From positions 171,212-235,211 of the forward strand of contig NZ_JADPEL010000002.1 in assembly GCF_015667795.1 (NCBI RefSeq): 64,000 nucleotides of DNA, written 5' to 3'. Both the position numbers and the translations under genes were made by a program. This document shows, piece after piece, positions 1 to 8,804 of this stretch (its first letter is position 1; every line of letters starts with the position of its first letter). This stretch comes from Clostridium sp. D53t1_180928_C8. Lineage in GTDB: Bacteria > Bacillota > Clostridia > Clostridiales > Clostridiaceae. The notes below the pieces were generated by a model, which was given only the letters and a program-made list of their open reading frames with translations, was not told the origin of the DNA and searched no databases.

Positions 1-395
1 ATTAATTCATTCTTTAAAATATTTCCATTTGTATCTTCTTGTATTATATCTATAAAAATTATATCCGAGTTATTCCTTATTATGCATTTATTTATTTCCT
101 CAAAGTAATATTCCTCAATATAATCATCAGAATCTATAAAAACAATATATTTTCCCGTAGCATACTCTATTCCCTTATTTCTCGCAGCTCCAGGTCCTTG
201 GTTTTTTTGAGTATATACTTTAATTCTTTTATCCTTAATAGAATATTCTTTTAATATTTTATAACTATTATCACTAGATCCATCATCTATAGCTATAACT
301 TCCCATTTATCATATTTCTGATTTCTTATACTCTCTATACATCTTTTTAAATATTTACCTGAATTATATACAGGTATTACTACCGATATTTTCAT
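1..395 (-). CDS. GT2 family glycosyltransferase, N-terminal part (runs off left edge)
   Basis: The frame opens with an ATG at 395 and stays open to base 1, so only the first 131 residues are present. The N-terminus reads MKISVVIPVYNSG, followed by an AIDDGSSDNS block and an FIDSDDYIEEYY block. These are the nucleotide-sugar-binding start and the DXD-like metal site of GT-A fold family 2 glycosyltransferases. Such enzymes add sugars to the undecaprenyl-linked repeat unit on the cytoplasmic side of the membrane. It lies just downstream of another GT2 gene in the polysaccharide operon. Donor and acceptor sugars cannot be told from the sequence. Confidence 0.9.
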   Translation of the reverse strand, partial: MKISVVIPVYNSGKYLKRCIESIRNQKYDKWEVIAIDDGSSDNSYKILKEYSIKDKRIKVYTQKNQGPGAARNKGIEYATGKYIVFIDSDDYIEEYYFEEINKCIIRNNSDIIFIDIIQEDTNGNILKNEL

Positions 396-416
396 ACTAT
401 ACATCCTTTATAATAC

Positions 417-1235
417 CTAACTCCTTAACAACTTCTTATATAACCAATTTTGAACTATTACTGGGCATAAAAACATTATAACTTGTCCTATAAAAACTAT
501 AGTATAATCCGAAACTCCTGAATATCCAAGCTTATGTAATTTATATATAGTAGTTATATAGCTTTTTGTATTTTCCCAACTTTTGCGTCTCTTTGCAAGA
601 TCTCTATTTGACCTAAACAATAGAAGTGATTCTCCCACATTTGCAGCTTTGTTTCCTACAAATAACATCCTTCCAAATAAATCAACATCCTGATTTCTCC
701 TTAAATCTGAGTAACCTCCAACTCCAAGTACTGCACTTTTTTTATACATAACAGTTGGATGATTGAATGCACTCCTTCTCTTAGCAAATTTATATATTTC
801 TTCATGGCTAGTAGGAACTATTCTTGATGATATTATCTCTTCAGGATTATCATAAAACTCATCTACCATTGCTCCAACTATACATAACTCTTTATCCATA
901 TTAAATGCTTTTAATTGTTTTTCACATCTATCTGCTAATGATATATCATCAGTATCCATTCTAGCTACCAATTCATTCTTACAATTTTCAAGACCTAAAT
1001 TCAATGCTTTTCCTAAGCCAACATTTTTCTTACTAACAATTACATTAATTAATGTTGGATATGTATTTTTATATTCATCTAATACCACTTCTAATTCACT
1101 TGTTAACGGTCCATCTTTTACAATAACAATTTCATCTGGTTTAACAGATTGATTTATCATACTTTCTAAGCTTAATCTTAAATATTCCGGTTTTTCTTTG
1201 ATGTAAAGTGACATTAATACACTATATTTATCCAC
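417..1235 (-). CDS. GT2 family glycosyltransferase, AmsE-like
   Basis: The 272-residue protein has the GT2 opening (YSVLMSLYIKEKPEYL), a VIVKDGPLT block and a metal-binding ARMDTDDISL motif. The order matches the AmsE/WcaA-like branch that builds exopolysaccharide repeat units. The start is a GTG at 1235 behind GGAGGAGAAA. The C-terminus (IVFIGQVIMFLCPVIVQNWLY) is hydrophobic, suggesting membrane association. It follows the initiating sugar transferase by 15 bases and is presumably co-transcribed with it. Sugar specificity is unknown. Confidence 0.88.
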   Translation of the reverse strand: MDKYSVLMSLYIKEKPEYLRLSLESMINQSVKPDEIVIVKDGPLTSELEVVLDEYKNTYPTLINVIVSKKNVGLGKALNLGLENCKNELVARMDTDDISLADRCEKQLKAFNMDKELCIVGAMVDEFYDNPEEIISSRIVPTSHEEIYKFAKRRSAFNHPTVMYKKSAVLGVGGYSDLRRNQDVDLFGRMLFVGNKAANVGESLLLFRSNRDLAKRRKSWENTKSYITTIYKLHKLGYSGVSDYTIVFIGQVIMFLCPVIVQNWLYKKLLRS

Positions 1236-1250
1236 TCTTTCTCCTCCATT

Positions 1251-1886
1251 TTATAAAACTGTATCTACTATATACTTAATATCTTTTAAAAATGAATATT
1301 CATTTATATACTGAGAATTAATATAAACTTTATCCCTAAATATAACCTCAATACTATATCTCTCTGGATTACTTACTTTAGCTAATATCTCTTCTTCATT
1401 TTTATACTTTATAGAAGCAGGACCTGTAATCCCTGGCCTAACAGACAGATAAACCTTTTTTTCTATAGGACTTAAAGTATTAATTACTTCCTCCACATCT
1501 GGCCTTGGTCCAACAAAACTCATTTCTCCCTTAACTACATTAATTAATTGGGGTAATTCATCAATTTTAGTTTTTCTAAACAGCTTACCTAATTTAGTAA
1601 TTCTAGGATCATGCTCTGTCGTAACTGTAGTATCATATTTAATCTTAGATGACATACTCTTTATCTTAAATATTTTAAACTTTTTACCATCTTTACCTAC
1701 TCTCACTTGAGTAAAAAAGCCTGATTCTCCATAACAAATTCTAAATAATAAAGCACTTATTAATATAATAGGTAATGCTATTACTAATCCAATGCTTCCT
1801 ATAATAATATCAAAACTTCTCTTTAATATTTTATTACCTTTGCTTATCTCAATTATTTCATTACTACTTTGAACTAATGCTTCCAT
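1251..1886 (-). CDS. Undecaprenyl-phosphate sugar-1-phosphate transferase (initiating enzyme)
   Basis: The 211-residue protein belongs to the bacterial sugar transferase family (PF02397). It has one hydrophobic segment at about residues 25-48 after KRSFDIIIG. The conserved block VRVGKDGKKFKIFKIKSM and the LGKLFRKTKIDELPQL and GEMSFVGPRPD motifs follow. It is the short form with only the catalytic half, like PglC. The enzyme moves a sugar phosphate from a UDP-sugar to undecaprenyl phosphate and so starts the repeat unit. The ATG at 1886 follows AGGAGGAGTA. The neighbouring dehydratase and aminotransferase suggest a bacillosamine-type first sugar, which is an inference. Confidence 0.93.
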   Translation of the reverse strand: MEALVQSSNEIIEISKGNKILKRSFDIIIGSIGLVIALPIILISALLFRICYGESGFFTQVRVGKDGKKFKIFKIKSMSSKIKYDTTVTTEHDPRITKLGKLFRKTKIDELPQLINVVKGEMSFVGPRPDVEEVINTLSPIEKKVYLSVRPGITGPASIKYKNEEEILAKVSNPERYSIEVIFRDKVYINSQYINEYSFLKDIKYIVDTVL

Positions 1887-1894
1887 TACTCCTC

Positions 1895-3034
1895 CTAATT
1901 AAATAATTCTTTAATAATATTTATAACCTTATTAACTTCATTTTCACTCATCTTAGTATCAGACGGTAAACATAACCCCCTATTAAATATATCTTCTCCA
2001 ACACTAATTTGTTCATTATGACTAAAGAAATCAAACTCATCATAATATGGTTGCATATGCATTGGCTTCCATATTGGTCTTGATTCAATATTCATCTCTT
2101 CTAAAGCTAAAATAATATCAATAGGTTTAATATGACTTTCTTCTTTTAAAGTCATACAAGATAACCAATAATTAGGTTCACCATATTCACATATTGGCAT
2201 CATTTCAATATCACTAATATTTTTAAAAGCTTCACTATACCTTTCAAAAATATATTTCTTTTGAGCTATCCTTTCATCTAAAACTCTAAGTTGACCTCTC
2301 CCAATTCCAGCTGTTATATTAGACATTCTATAGTTATATCCAAGTTCTGTATGCTCATAATGTCTAGCATTATCTCTAGCTTGAGTAGACCAAAATCTAG
2401 CTTTTGCTATTTTTTCTTTATCGTCGGAAACTAACATTCCACCACCCGAAGTAGTAATTATTTTATTTCCATTAAATGAAAATATTCCAAACTTTCCAAA
2501 TGTCCCTGTTTGTTTTCCCTTATATGTGGCACCTAAGCTTTCTGCTGCATCTTCAATTATTGGAATATTATACATATTGCATATTTCCATTATTTTATCC
2601 ATATCTGCGGATTGTCCATAAAGATGAACTACTATAACAGCTATAGGCATTTTATTTTCTTCATTAGCTTTAATAAAAGCTCTTTCTAAAGCTATAGGTG
2701 ACATATTCCAACTATTTGGCTCAGAATCAATAAATACTGGTTCACCTTTTTCATACATTATTGGATTACAACTTGCTGCAAAAGTTAAACTTGTACAAAA
2801 AACTCTATCTCCAGCCTTCATTCCTAAAGCCTTTAATGCTAAATGAATTGCTGATGTTCCTGAAACTAATGCTGCCGCATCCTTAGATCCAACATATTCC
2901 GCTACTTCTCTTTCAAACTCATTAACATTTGGTCCAAGTGGAGCAACCCAATTAGTATCAAATGCTTCTTTAACAAATTTCTGCTCCATTCCTCCCATAT
3001 GAGGAGATGCTAAATATATTCTCTTATTTTCCAT
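1895..3034 (-). CDS. DegT/DnrJ/EryC1/StrS family PLP-dependent sugar aminotransferase
   Basis: The protein has 379 residues when started at the ATG at 3034, which has GGGGGAAG at the right distance. An in-frame ATG at 3049 lacks a ribosome binding site. VSGTSAIHLAL at about 57-67 binds the PLP phosphate, EDAAESLGA carries the Asp that pairs with the PLP nitrogen, and SFNGNKIITTSGGG holds the Schiff-base lysine near residue 191. These enzymes aminate 4-keto sugars. With the upstream 4,6-dehydratase it would make a UDP-4-amino-4,6-dideoxy sugar, as PglF and PglE do. The next gene starts 9 bases downstream. Confidence 0.93.
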   Translation of the reverse strand: MENKRIYLASPHMGGMEQKFVKEAFDTNWVAPLGPNVNEFEREVAEYVGSKDAAALVSGTSAIHLALKALGMKAGDRVFCTSLTFAASCNPIMYEKGEPVFIDSEPNSWNMSPIALERAFIKANEENKMPIAVIVVHLYGQSADMDKIMEICNMYNIPIIEDAAESLGATYKGKQTGTFGKFGIFSFNGNKIITTSGGGMLVSDDKEKIAKARFWSTQARDNARHYEHTELGYNYRMSNITAGIGRGQLRVLDERIAQKKYIFERYSEAFKNISDIEMMPICEYGEPNYWLSCMTLKEESHIKPIDIILALEEMNIESRPIWKPMHMQPYYDEFDFFSHNEQISVGEDIFNRGLCLPSDTKMSENEVNKVINIIKELFN

Positions 3035-3120
3035 GTTCTCTTCCCCCATTTTTTTATTTTTATATCAGAATACTTTACATTACTATCTACTAACATAAAA
3101 TTTATCTTTTATTAATAACC

Positions 3121-5022
3121 TTAAACCACCTTACTATTAACTTCATCCGGTTCCTTAAAAGTATCAACAACACTCTTAAGTTGCCTTTTAAGTCTAACCT
3201 TACTTCCCTTAGTCGCATACATAAGAAGTTCATCAGTCTTTTTAGCAATGTCAGATATTTCAAAATCACCTGGTTTACCAATAAATATCTTTTTATGTTT
3301 TGTTTCAGTTAAACCTTCTTCATTCATAAGAAGCTCTTCATAAAGCTTTTCTCCTGGTCTAAGCCCTGTAACTTCAATCTTAATATCCTTATTTGGTTCA
3401 AATCCACTAAGCTTAATAAGATTTTCAGCTAAATCATATATTCTTACTGGTTTACCCATATCAAGAACAAAAATTTCTCCACCTTCAGCATAAGCACCTG
3501 CTTGAAGTACTAATTGAGATGCTTCAGGTATAGTCATAAAATATCTAGTAATATCTTTATGCGTTAAAGTAACAGGGCCACCTGCTGCAATTTGCTTTTT
3601 AAATAAAGGAATTACAGAACCATTACTTCCAAGAACATTACCAAATCTAACTGCAACATACTCTGTATCACTTACTTTATTAAAGGCTTGAACTATCATT
3701 TCACACATTCTCTTAGTTGCACCCATTATATTTGTTGGGTTAACTGCTTTATCAGTAGAAATAAGAACAAACTTTTCTACTCCATAACTATTGGCAAACT
3801 CTGCTGTATTAAATGTACCAACAACATTATTTTTTATTGCTTCTTCTGGACTAACCTCCATAAGCGGCACATGCTTATGGGCTGCTGCATGGAATACTAC
3901 ATTAGGACTATATTTCATATAAACTTGTCTAAGTCTTTGTCTATCTCTAACAGATCCTATAAGAGTTATTAAATCTAACTCTGGGAATGTTCTTTTTAAT
4001 TCATTTTGTATTTCATAAGCATTATTTTCATAAATATCAAAAATAATAAGCTGCTTAGGCTTAAATTTAGAAATCTGTCTACAAAGTTCTGAACCAATAG
4101 ATCCTCCCCCACCAGTAACAAGAACTACTTTTTCTTCTAAATAATCTGCTATACCATCATAATCTAACTTAATTGATTCTCTTCCTAATAAATCTTCTAC
4201 ATCTACATCTCTTATTTTATTAATAGAGAACTTACCATCTATCATTTCAGCAACACCTGGCATAATCTTTACTGATATATGAGCATCCTTACAACAATGT
4301 ATTATTTCCTTTAGGACACCTTCCTTAATAGATGCAATTGCAATTATTATTTCATCGACCTTTTTAGCCTTAGCAACTTCTATAATGTTGTTTCTATTTC
4401 CCAACACCTTAATACCATTAACATAAGTTCCAAGCTTTTGCTTATCATCATCAATAAATGCAACTACCTTCTTACCTAAGTTAGGGTGTTTCTTATACTC
4501 ATTAGAAACAAGAGCACCACCTGAACCTGCTCCTACTATAAGAATCTTTTTAAAATCTTGATTCTTTTCAATTTCAGTATACTTAATAGCTCTTCTTAAT
4601 ACTCTCCAAGCGATTCTTACTCCATTACAAAGAACTAAAATCATAATTCCAGCAAGTATATTTACCATTAATGGAATTCTATCAATACTAATCAGTGAAA
4701 TTCCTAAAGTTAAAGTAATACCAATAATTACAGCTATTACTCCATTTACAAGTTCATCAATTCCAGCTAAAGTCCATACACTTTTATACTGTTTATTAAT
4801 ATAAAAAGATATAATATAAGTTATTGCAAAAAATATAACCTTAGATATATGTCCTCTAAAATAAATAATAATTTCATTTAAACTATTATTATCCAAGTAA
4901 AGTCTAAATATAAAAGCTAAAAAATATGCTAATAATATTAATAAAAAATCTACTATTAATAATGTTGCTATCTTTAACTTTCTATTACTAAATACCCTTC
5001 CTACTAATCTCTCTTCTTCCAC
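3121..5022 (-). CDS. PglF/CapD/WbpM-like membrane UDP-sugar 4,6-dehydratase
   Basis: The 633-residue protein has four hydrophobic segments (about 17-40, 60-76, 92-112, 117-133). A first Rossmann-like domain carries LIVGAGSGG near 161. The catalytic short-chain dehydrogenase domain begins at LVTGGGGSIG near 301. STDKAVNPTNIMGATKR (about 422-438) holds the Thr-Asp-Lys catalytic set of the long dehydratases. The family converts UDP-GlcNAc to its 4-keto-6-deoxy derivative. The GTG start at 5022 has GGGGGAATAT upstream. A terminator-like hairpin at 5074-5112 separates it from the kinase gene, so its transcription may be attenuated or start separately. Confidence 0.93.
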   Translation of the reverse strand: MEEERLVGRVFSNRKLKIATLLIVDFLLILLAYFLAFIFRLYLDNNSLNEIIIYFRGHISKVIFFAITYIISFYINKQYKSVWTLAGIDELVNGVIAVIIGITLTLGISLISIDRIPLMVNILAGIMILVLCNGVRIAWRVLRRAIKYTEIEKNQDFKKILIVGAGSGGALVSNEYKKHPNLGKKVVAFIDDDKQKLGTYVNGIKVLGNRNNIIEVAKAKKVDEIIIAIASIKEGVLKEIIHCCKDAHISVKIMPGVAEMIDGKFSINKIRDVDVEDLLGRESIKLDYDGIADYLEEKVVLVTGGGGSIGSELCRQISKFKPKQLIIFDIYENNAYEIQNELKRTFPELDLITLIGSVRDRQRLRQVYMKYSPNVVFHAAAHKHVPLMEVSPEEAIKNNVVGTFNTAEFANSYGVEKFVLISTDKAVNPTNIMGATKRMCEMIVQAFNKVSDTEYVAVRFGNVLGSNGSVIPLFKKQIAAGGPVTLTHKDITRYFMTIPEASQLVLQAGAYAEGGEIFVLDMGKPVRIYDLAENLIKLSGFEPNKDIKIEVTGLRPGEKLYEELLMNEEGLTETKHKKIFIGKPGDFEISDIAKKTDELLMYATKGSKVRLKRQLKSVVDTFKEPDEVNSKVV

Positions 5023-5073
5023 ATATATTCCCCCGCATCTATTAAATTAAAATCTAATTTCATTACTTTATCT

Positions 5074-5112
5074 CAAAAAAAGGCAAATTATTCGTCCCCT
5101 AATAATTTGCCA
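5074..5112 (-). terminator. Rho-independent terminator-like hairpin inside the polysaccharide operon
   Basis: On the minus strand GGCAAATTATT pairs with AATAATTTGCC around an 8-base loop, followed by seven T. It lies downstream of the CpsD-like kinase and upstream of the dehydratase and glycosyltransferase genes, which run the same way. Confidence 0.8.
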
Positions 5113-5139
5113 TCTTAAATTATAATTACACCCTAAAAT

Positions 5140-5829
5140 TTATTTTTTACTATTAACTCTTCTTCCTGTTCTACTATTATCGTCTCCATAATGATAGTAG
5201 TATTTATCTTTTTTATTTTCCGCTGCATTAAGAACAGTTCCAATAATATGTCCATTAACCTTTTTAAGTATAGAAACCGAATTATGAACATCATCTTTTT
5301 TAGTTGCTCCAGCTCTTACAACTATTAATGTACCATCAACCTTAGTTGATAATATTTGTGCATCCGCAACAGCTTGAAGTGGTGGAGTATCTAAAACAAT
5401 ATAATCATATTCCTTTTTCATTTCTTCTAAAAAACTAGCCATTGCTTTAGATGCTAGCATTTCAGCTGGATTTGGAGGTACATTTCCTGCTGTTATAATA
5501 GATAAATTAGATTTTACCTTATTTACAACAGTTTCTAGCTTTTGCTTACCAACTAATAAATCTGAAATACCATATGTATTAGTAACTCTAAACTTCTTAT
5601 GCATAGAAGGCTTTCTCATATCACAATCAACTAAAAGCACCTTGCTCTCCCCTTGAGCTAATACTAAAGCTAAATTTCCTGATACAGTACTTTTACCTTC
5701 TCCTGGATTGGCACTAGTAACAACTAAAGTTTGATACTTCTTATCAAAAGAAGAATATTGTATGTTAGTTCTTAAACTTCTATAAGCTTCTGCAGCTATA
5801 GACTTTGGTTTTCTTTCAACTATAAACAT
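5140..5829 (-). CDS. CpsD/CapB-family BY-kinase (tyrosine autokinase)
   Basis: The 229-residue cytoplasmic kinase has Walker A GEGKST (43-48), Walker A' LLVDCDMRKP and Walker B DYIVLDTPP. A C-terminal tyrosine cluster (DKYYYHYGDD) is the usual autophosphorylation site. It lacks membrane segments and so needs the separate Wzz-like activator encoded 12 bases upstream, the usual Gram-positive split arrangement. The pair controls polysaccharide polymerisation and chain length. The PHP-type phosphatase at 7941-8693 is the likely antagonist. The ATG at 5829 follows GGAGGG. A terminator-like hairpin follows the gene. Confidence 0.95.
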   Translation of the reverse strand: MFIVERKPKSIAAEAYRSLRTNIQYSSFDKKYQTLVVTSANPGEGKSTVSGNLALVLAQGESKVLLVDCDMRKPSMHKKFRVTNTYGISDLLVGKQKLETVVNKVKSNLSIITAGNVPPNPAEMLASKAMASFLEEMKKEYDYIVLDTPPLQAVADAQILSTKVDGTLIVVRAGATKKDDVHNSVSILKKVNGHIIGTVLNAAENKKDKYYYHYGDDNSRTGRRVNSKK

Positions 5830-5841
5830 TTAGCATCCCTC

Positions 5842-6528
5842 CTATACTTCTTCAACATCTGGAATAATTCCAACTACAGGTATATCTAATTCTCTTTCAA
5901 GTTGTTCTTTATTCTTGAAAGTATTATCAAGATATTCAATAAGGAATACTAATCCTACACTCACCATAAGTCCTAATAAAAATGCAATTGCAACATTCAT
6001 TGTTTTATTAGGAGCAACTGGGTGTTCTGGTAATTGAACTGCTTCAATTATTCTAACATTCCCATTTGGAACAAGTTCCTTTGCTAAAACAACAAATTCA
6101 TTAGTTATATTTTCTAATATAGATTTTGCTACTTCTGGATTTTTATTTTGATATTTAATTTGAAGTATTTGTGTATCAGTTATTGGTGTTACTGTTAAAC
6201 TGCCTTTGACATCTTTAACTGTTAAATCTGAATTTGTATTATTAATTGCAGCTTGTGCAACCTCATTAGTCTTTATCATTTCTGCATAAGTTTGTAAAAG
6301 TTGCTTATACATTTGAATATCACTACTGTTATATCCCTCTAAGTTAGTTTCTTCCTTACCTACGAAAACCTTAGTGCTTGTCTCATAAGTTGGCTTAATT
6401 ACAAAGAAGCTTAATACCCCTGAAATTAATGTAGCAACTAAAGTTATTGAAACTATAAGAGTCCAACGTTTTTTTAATGCTTCAAAAATTTCCGATATAC
6501 TTATTACTTGTTCTTCCATTTCGTTCAT
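5842..6528 (-). CDS. Wzz/YveK-family polysaccharide co-polymerase and kinase modulator
   Basis: The protein (228 residues from the ATG at 6528, behind GGAGAG) has a cytoplasmic start, a membrane segment at about 32-52, an extracytoplasmic middle and a second membrane segment at about 177-200. A proline-rich stretch (QLPEHPVAPNKTMN) precedes the second segment, as is typical of Wzz proteins. The C-terminal cytoplasmic tail would contact and activate the CpsD-like kinase. It is the first gene of the minus-strand operon, so the operon promoter must lie in the 600-base region upstream. Confidence 0.93.
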   Translation of the reverse strand: MNEMEEQVISISEIFEALKKRWTLIVSITLVATLISGVLSFFVIKPTYETSTKVFVGKEETNLEGYNSSDIQMYKQLLQTYAEMIKTNEVAQAAINNTNSDLTVKDVKGSLTVTPITDTQILQIKYQNKNPEVAKSILENITNEFVVLAKELVPNGNVRIIEAVQLPEHPVAPNKTMNVAIAFLLGLMVSVGLVFLIEYLDNTFKNKEQLERELDIPVVGIIPDVEEV

Positions 6529-6531
6529 CAA

Positions 6532-7021
6532 TATACTCTCCTTTTCTTCTAATAAGTAAAATTATTCCTTTTTAATTTTACCTTTTATAGTTTTTATTTA
6601 AATTTATAAAAAACTTTAATTTAACCATCTTTAATTTTAATTTTAATAATATTCTACATTTTTATCAATCTTTTTTTTCTATTTTTACCTTTTTTCTCTA
6701 ATTTTATCTCTTTTTCAACATCTTTCTGCCATGAAGTATTATATCATAAAAAAAAATTTCTTAAAAGTTTCTTAAAATCTAACTTTTTACTTTAAGTAAA
6801 CGTTTGTTATAACTTTTATGTTTTATTTTGTAATTAAAATTGTTTTATTTATTCATTTACTGCCTTTATTTAATAATTTTATTTAAGATTTTTTAATTTA
6901 TATTTTTTTACGCTTTAATTTTTTTCTTTCTCTTGTCGAAACTTGTTGTACATTTTTTTGTTAAAAATTTTTAAACAATAGTGATATTCTACAAATATTC
7001 AATTTCCACTTCCATTTTATT
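6532..7021. promoter_or_regulatory. AT-rich divergent intergenic region upstream of the polysaccharide operon
   Basis: About 490 bases without a convincing gene. The region is almost entirely A/T and should hold the promoter of the minus-strand polysaccharide operon. A TAAACGTTT element lies near 6797-6805. No riboswitch or RNA gene was recognised. Confidence 0.5.
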
Positions 7022-7064
7022 GAATATATGTTATAATAAACATATGTTCTAGAATGTATGTTCG
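7022..7064 (+). promoter_or_regulatory. Three LexA/DinR-like boxes over the promoter of the sigma-factor gene
   Basis: AAACATATGTTC at 7038-7049 reads GAACATATGTTT on the minus strand, matching the Gram-positive SOS box GAAC-N4-GTTY. GAATGTATGTTCG at 7052-7064 reads CGAACATACATTC on the minus strand, one base off in one half. GAATATATGTTA at 7022-7033 is a weaker third copy. A TATAAT at 7032-7037 lies among them, so a bound repressor would block the promoter. Operator identity is inferred from the motif only. Confidence 0.55.
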
Positions 7065-7132
7065 TTTCAACTTTTATTTTAATGTTATTTTTGAATTAAA
7101 TATAAATATTTATAAAAAAGGGGGAATTTATT

Positions 7133-7774
7133 TTGAAATCTTTATGTATAGAAAATAAAGAAACTATTAATTTAAAGAAAAAGTTAAATAATCTAAACTA
7201 CTCTTCTAATAATTTATTTAATACTTTATGTAATGCTAAAAATAATGATAAAAATGCCATTCTTTTTTTAATTGAAAAATACCAACCTTTAATAAGAAAA
7301 TATGCTTTTAAATATAAACTTAAAAACTATGATAGTGATGACTTAATTCAAATTGGAAACATATCTGTTATTACCGCAATAAATAAATATAATCTCGCTA
7401 AGGGTAATGAATTTATTGATTCTTATATTATTAATACTATTAAAAATGGATTTAGAAACTTAGCTAGAGGTGAAATTAAATATACCTCTGAATCTAGTCT
7501 TAATATTACCGTTGATGAAAATAATGAAATTGAAGATTTAATTAGTGATTCTCTTGATTTAGAAGACTACATTATTAACTCCATGATGCATGACTTATTA
7601 AAAACTATTCTAGCTACCCTTTCTCATGATGAACATGAACTAATTCGTATTGCTTATTTTACTCCTAATACTACTTTATATAGATATTGTCTTGATAATA
7701 ATTTAAACTATCCAAAGAAAAGAAGAGAACTTATTGCTTTAATAGAGAAGCTTCGTAAACTTATTGAAATTTAA
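7133..7774 (+). CDS. Sigma-70-family RNA polymerase sigma factor (ECF/UviA-TcdR-like)
   Basis: The 213-residue protein starts at a TTG behind AGGGGGAA. LIEKYQPLIRKYAFKYK and SDDLIQIGNISVITAINKY resemble sigma region 2.1-2.2, and FIDSYIINTIKNGFRNLAR resembles regions 2.3-2.4. The C-terminal part (LLKTILATLSHDEHELIRIAYF and the final basic helix) would be a divergent region 4. Size and layout fit small Clostridium sigma factors such as the TcdR/UviA group, but subgroup assignment is uncertain. LexA-like boxes over its promoter recall C. perfringens uviA, whose product drives bacteriocin genes. Its targets here are unknown. Confidence 0.7.
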   Translation: MKSLCIENKETINLKKKLNNLNYSSNNLFNTLCNAKNNDKNAILFLIEKYQPLIRKYAFKYKLKNYDSDDLIQIGNISVITAINKYNLAKGNEFIDSYIINTIKNGFRNLARGEIKYTSESSLNITVDENNEIEDLISDSLDLEDYIINSMMHDLLKTILATLSHDEHELIRIAYFTPNTTLYRYCLDNNLNYPKKRRELIALIEKLRKLIEI

Positions 7775-7830
7775 AATAAAAAAAGAATTACTTAATATAA
7801 GGTAGGTGAACCTTTATTAAGTAATTCTAT
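7774..7830. terminator. Convergent hairpin terminator
   Basis: AGAATTACTTAAT at 7784-7796 pairs with ATTAAGTAATTCT at 7816-7828. The A-rich left flank gives a T-run on the minus strand. It serves the phosphatase gene and probably also the sigma-factor gene. Confidence 0.75.
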
Positions 7831-7940
7831 CTTAAATGAGATTTTTAAATATATAATATCTTACTATAAATATATTATATAAGTTATATAATTATTCTAT
7901 TGATTTTTAGGTTTTTATTATCTATTTTAAAAATATACTT

Positions 7941-8693
7941 TTAGAAAATTCCTAAGAATTTTTTTTCTTTAACTAAAATTCCTTTAAAATCTATCTCTTC
8001 ATCTTTAAGCATTGCTTTTCCATTCTCATCAAAAGTACTTCTTTGATTTAATTCTAAAGTTTTTAAAGCTTCTGTCATATTAGTATCTCTACCCCTATCT
8101 CTATGAGCATCAGATCCAATAAAGCTATATATGTTATTTTCTAAATATTTTACTGCAGTTTTTTTAACATCTTTTCCAAAGGTTCCAGTTATACTTCCTG
8201 CATTTAATTGAAATAACATTCCTTCTTTTATAAGGATATTAATCATTGATGGCTTCTTAATAAATGGTTTATATCTTTCAGGATGAGCTATTATTGGTAT
8301 AATCCCTCTTAATTGAAGTTCATATATATTATTTATTATTTCATTAATATCAAATTCTAACATAGGAAGCTCTATTAACATATATCTTGTATTATTAATT
8401 GTTCCTATCATTTTATCATTATAGTATTCTAATATCTTTCTACTATAATAAACCTCCTGGCCAGCATATATGTTAATATCTATATTATTCTCTCTTGATA
8501 TTTTCTTTAATTTTTCTACTCTATTAAGAACTTCATTATACTCAACTTCAAATCTGCCTCTCATAAAGTGTGGTGTTGCAATTATATCAGTTGTTCCTGA
8601 TAGCTCTGCCTTCTTTAACATACTTATTGACATTTCTATATCTTTAGAACCATCATCTATATCATTTAATATATGTGAGTGTATATCTATCAT
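7941..8693 (-). CDS. CpsB/CapC/YwqE-family PHP-type tyrosine phosphatase
   Basis: The 250-residue protein has the PHP-domain metal ligands in order: MIDIHSHIL at the start, DDGSKDIEMS, ATPHFM, IIAHPERY and a late GSDAHRDRGRD. In Gram-positive capsule loci this manganese-dependent enzyme dephosphorylates the CpsD-type kinase. It is separated from the kinase by the sigma-factor gene, so it is transcribed independently. The ATG at 8693 has GAGGGGATAAG upstream. Length is normal for the family. Confidence 0.93.
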   Translation of the reverse strand: MIDIHSHILNDIDDGSKDIEMSISMLKKAELSGTTDIIATPHFMRGRFEVEYNEVLNRVEKLKKISRENNIDINIYAGQEVYYSRKILEYYNDKMIGTINNTRYMLIELPMLEFDINEIINNIYELQLRGIIPIIAHPERYKPFIKKPSMINILIKEGMLFQLNAGSITGTFGKDVKKTAVKYLENNIYSFIGSDAHRDRGRDTNMTEALKTLELNQRSTFDENGKAMLKDEEIDFKGILVKEKKFLGIF

Positions 8694-8804
8694 TCTCTTA
8701 TCCCCTCTTCGCTTTCATACTTATATTTGTATTATATAGTACATGCTGCCTATGAGAAAAGAGTATTATAGTATATACTTTTATTCTTAATTATTTATTT
8801 GCCA

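Noticed and set aside
39-254. Plus-strand open frame at the left edge
   Set aside because: It lies opposite a clear GT2 glycosyltransferase with DXD-type motifs and has no ribosome binding site.
7133-7774. Sigma factor and LexA boxes as a sign of a prophage
   Set aside because: No integrase, portal, terminase, capsid or lysis gene is nearby.
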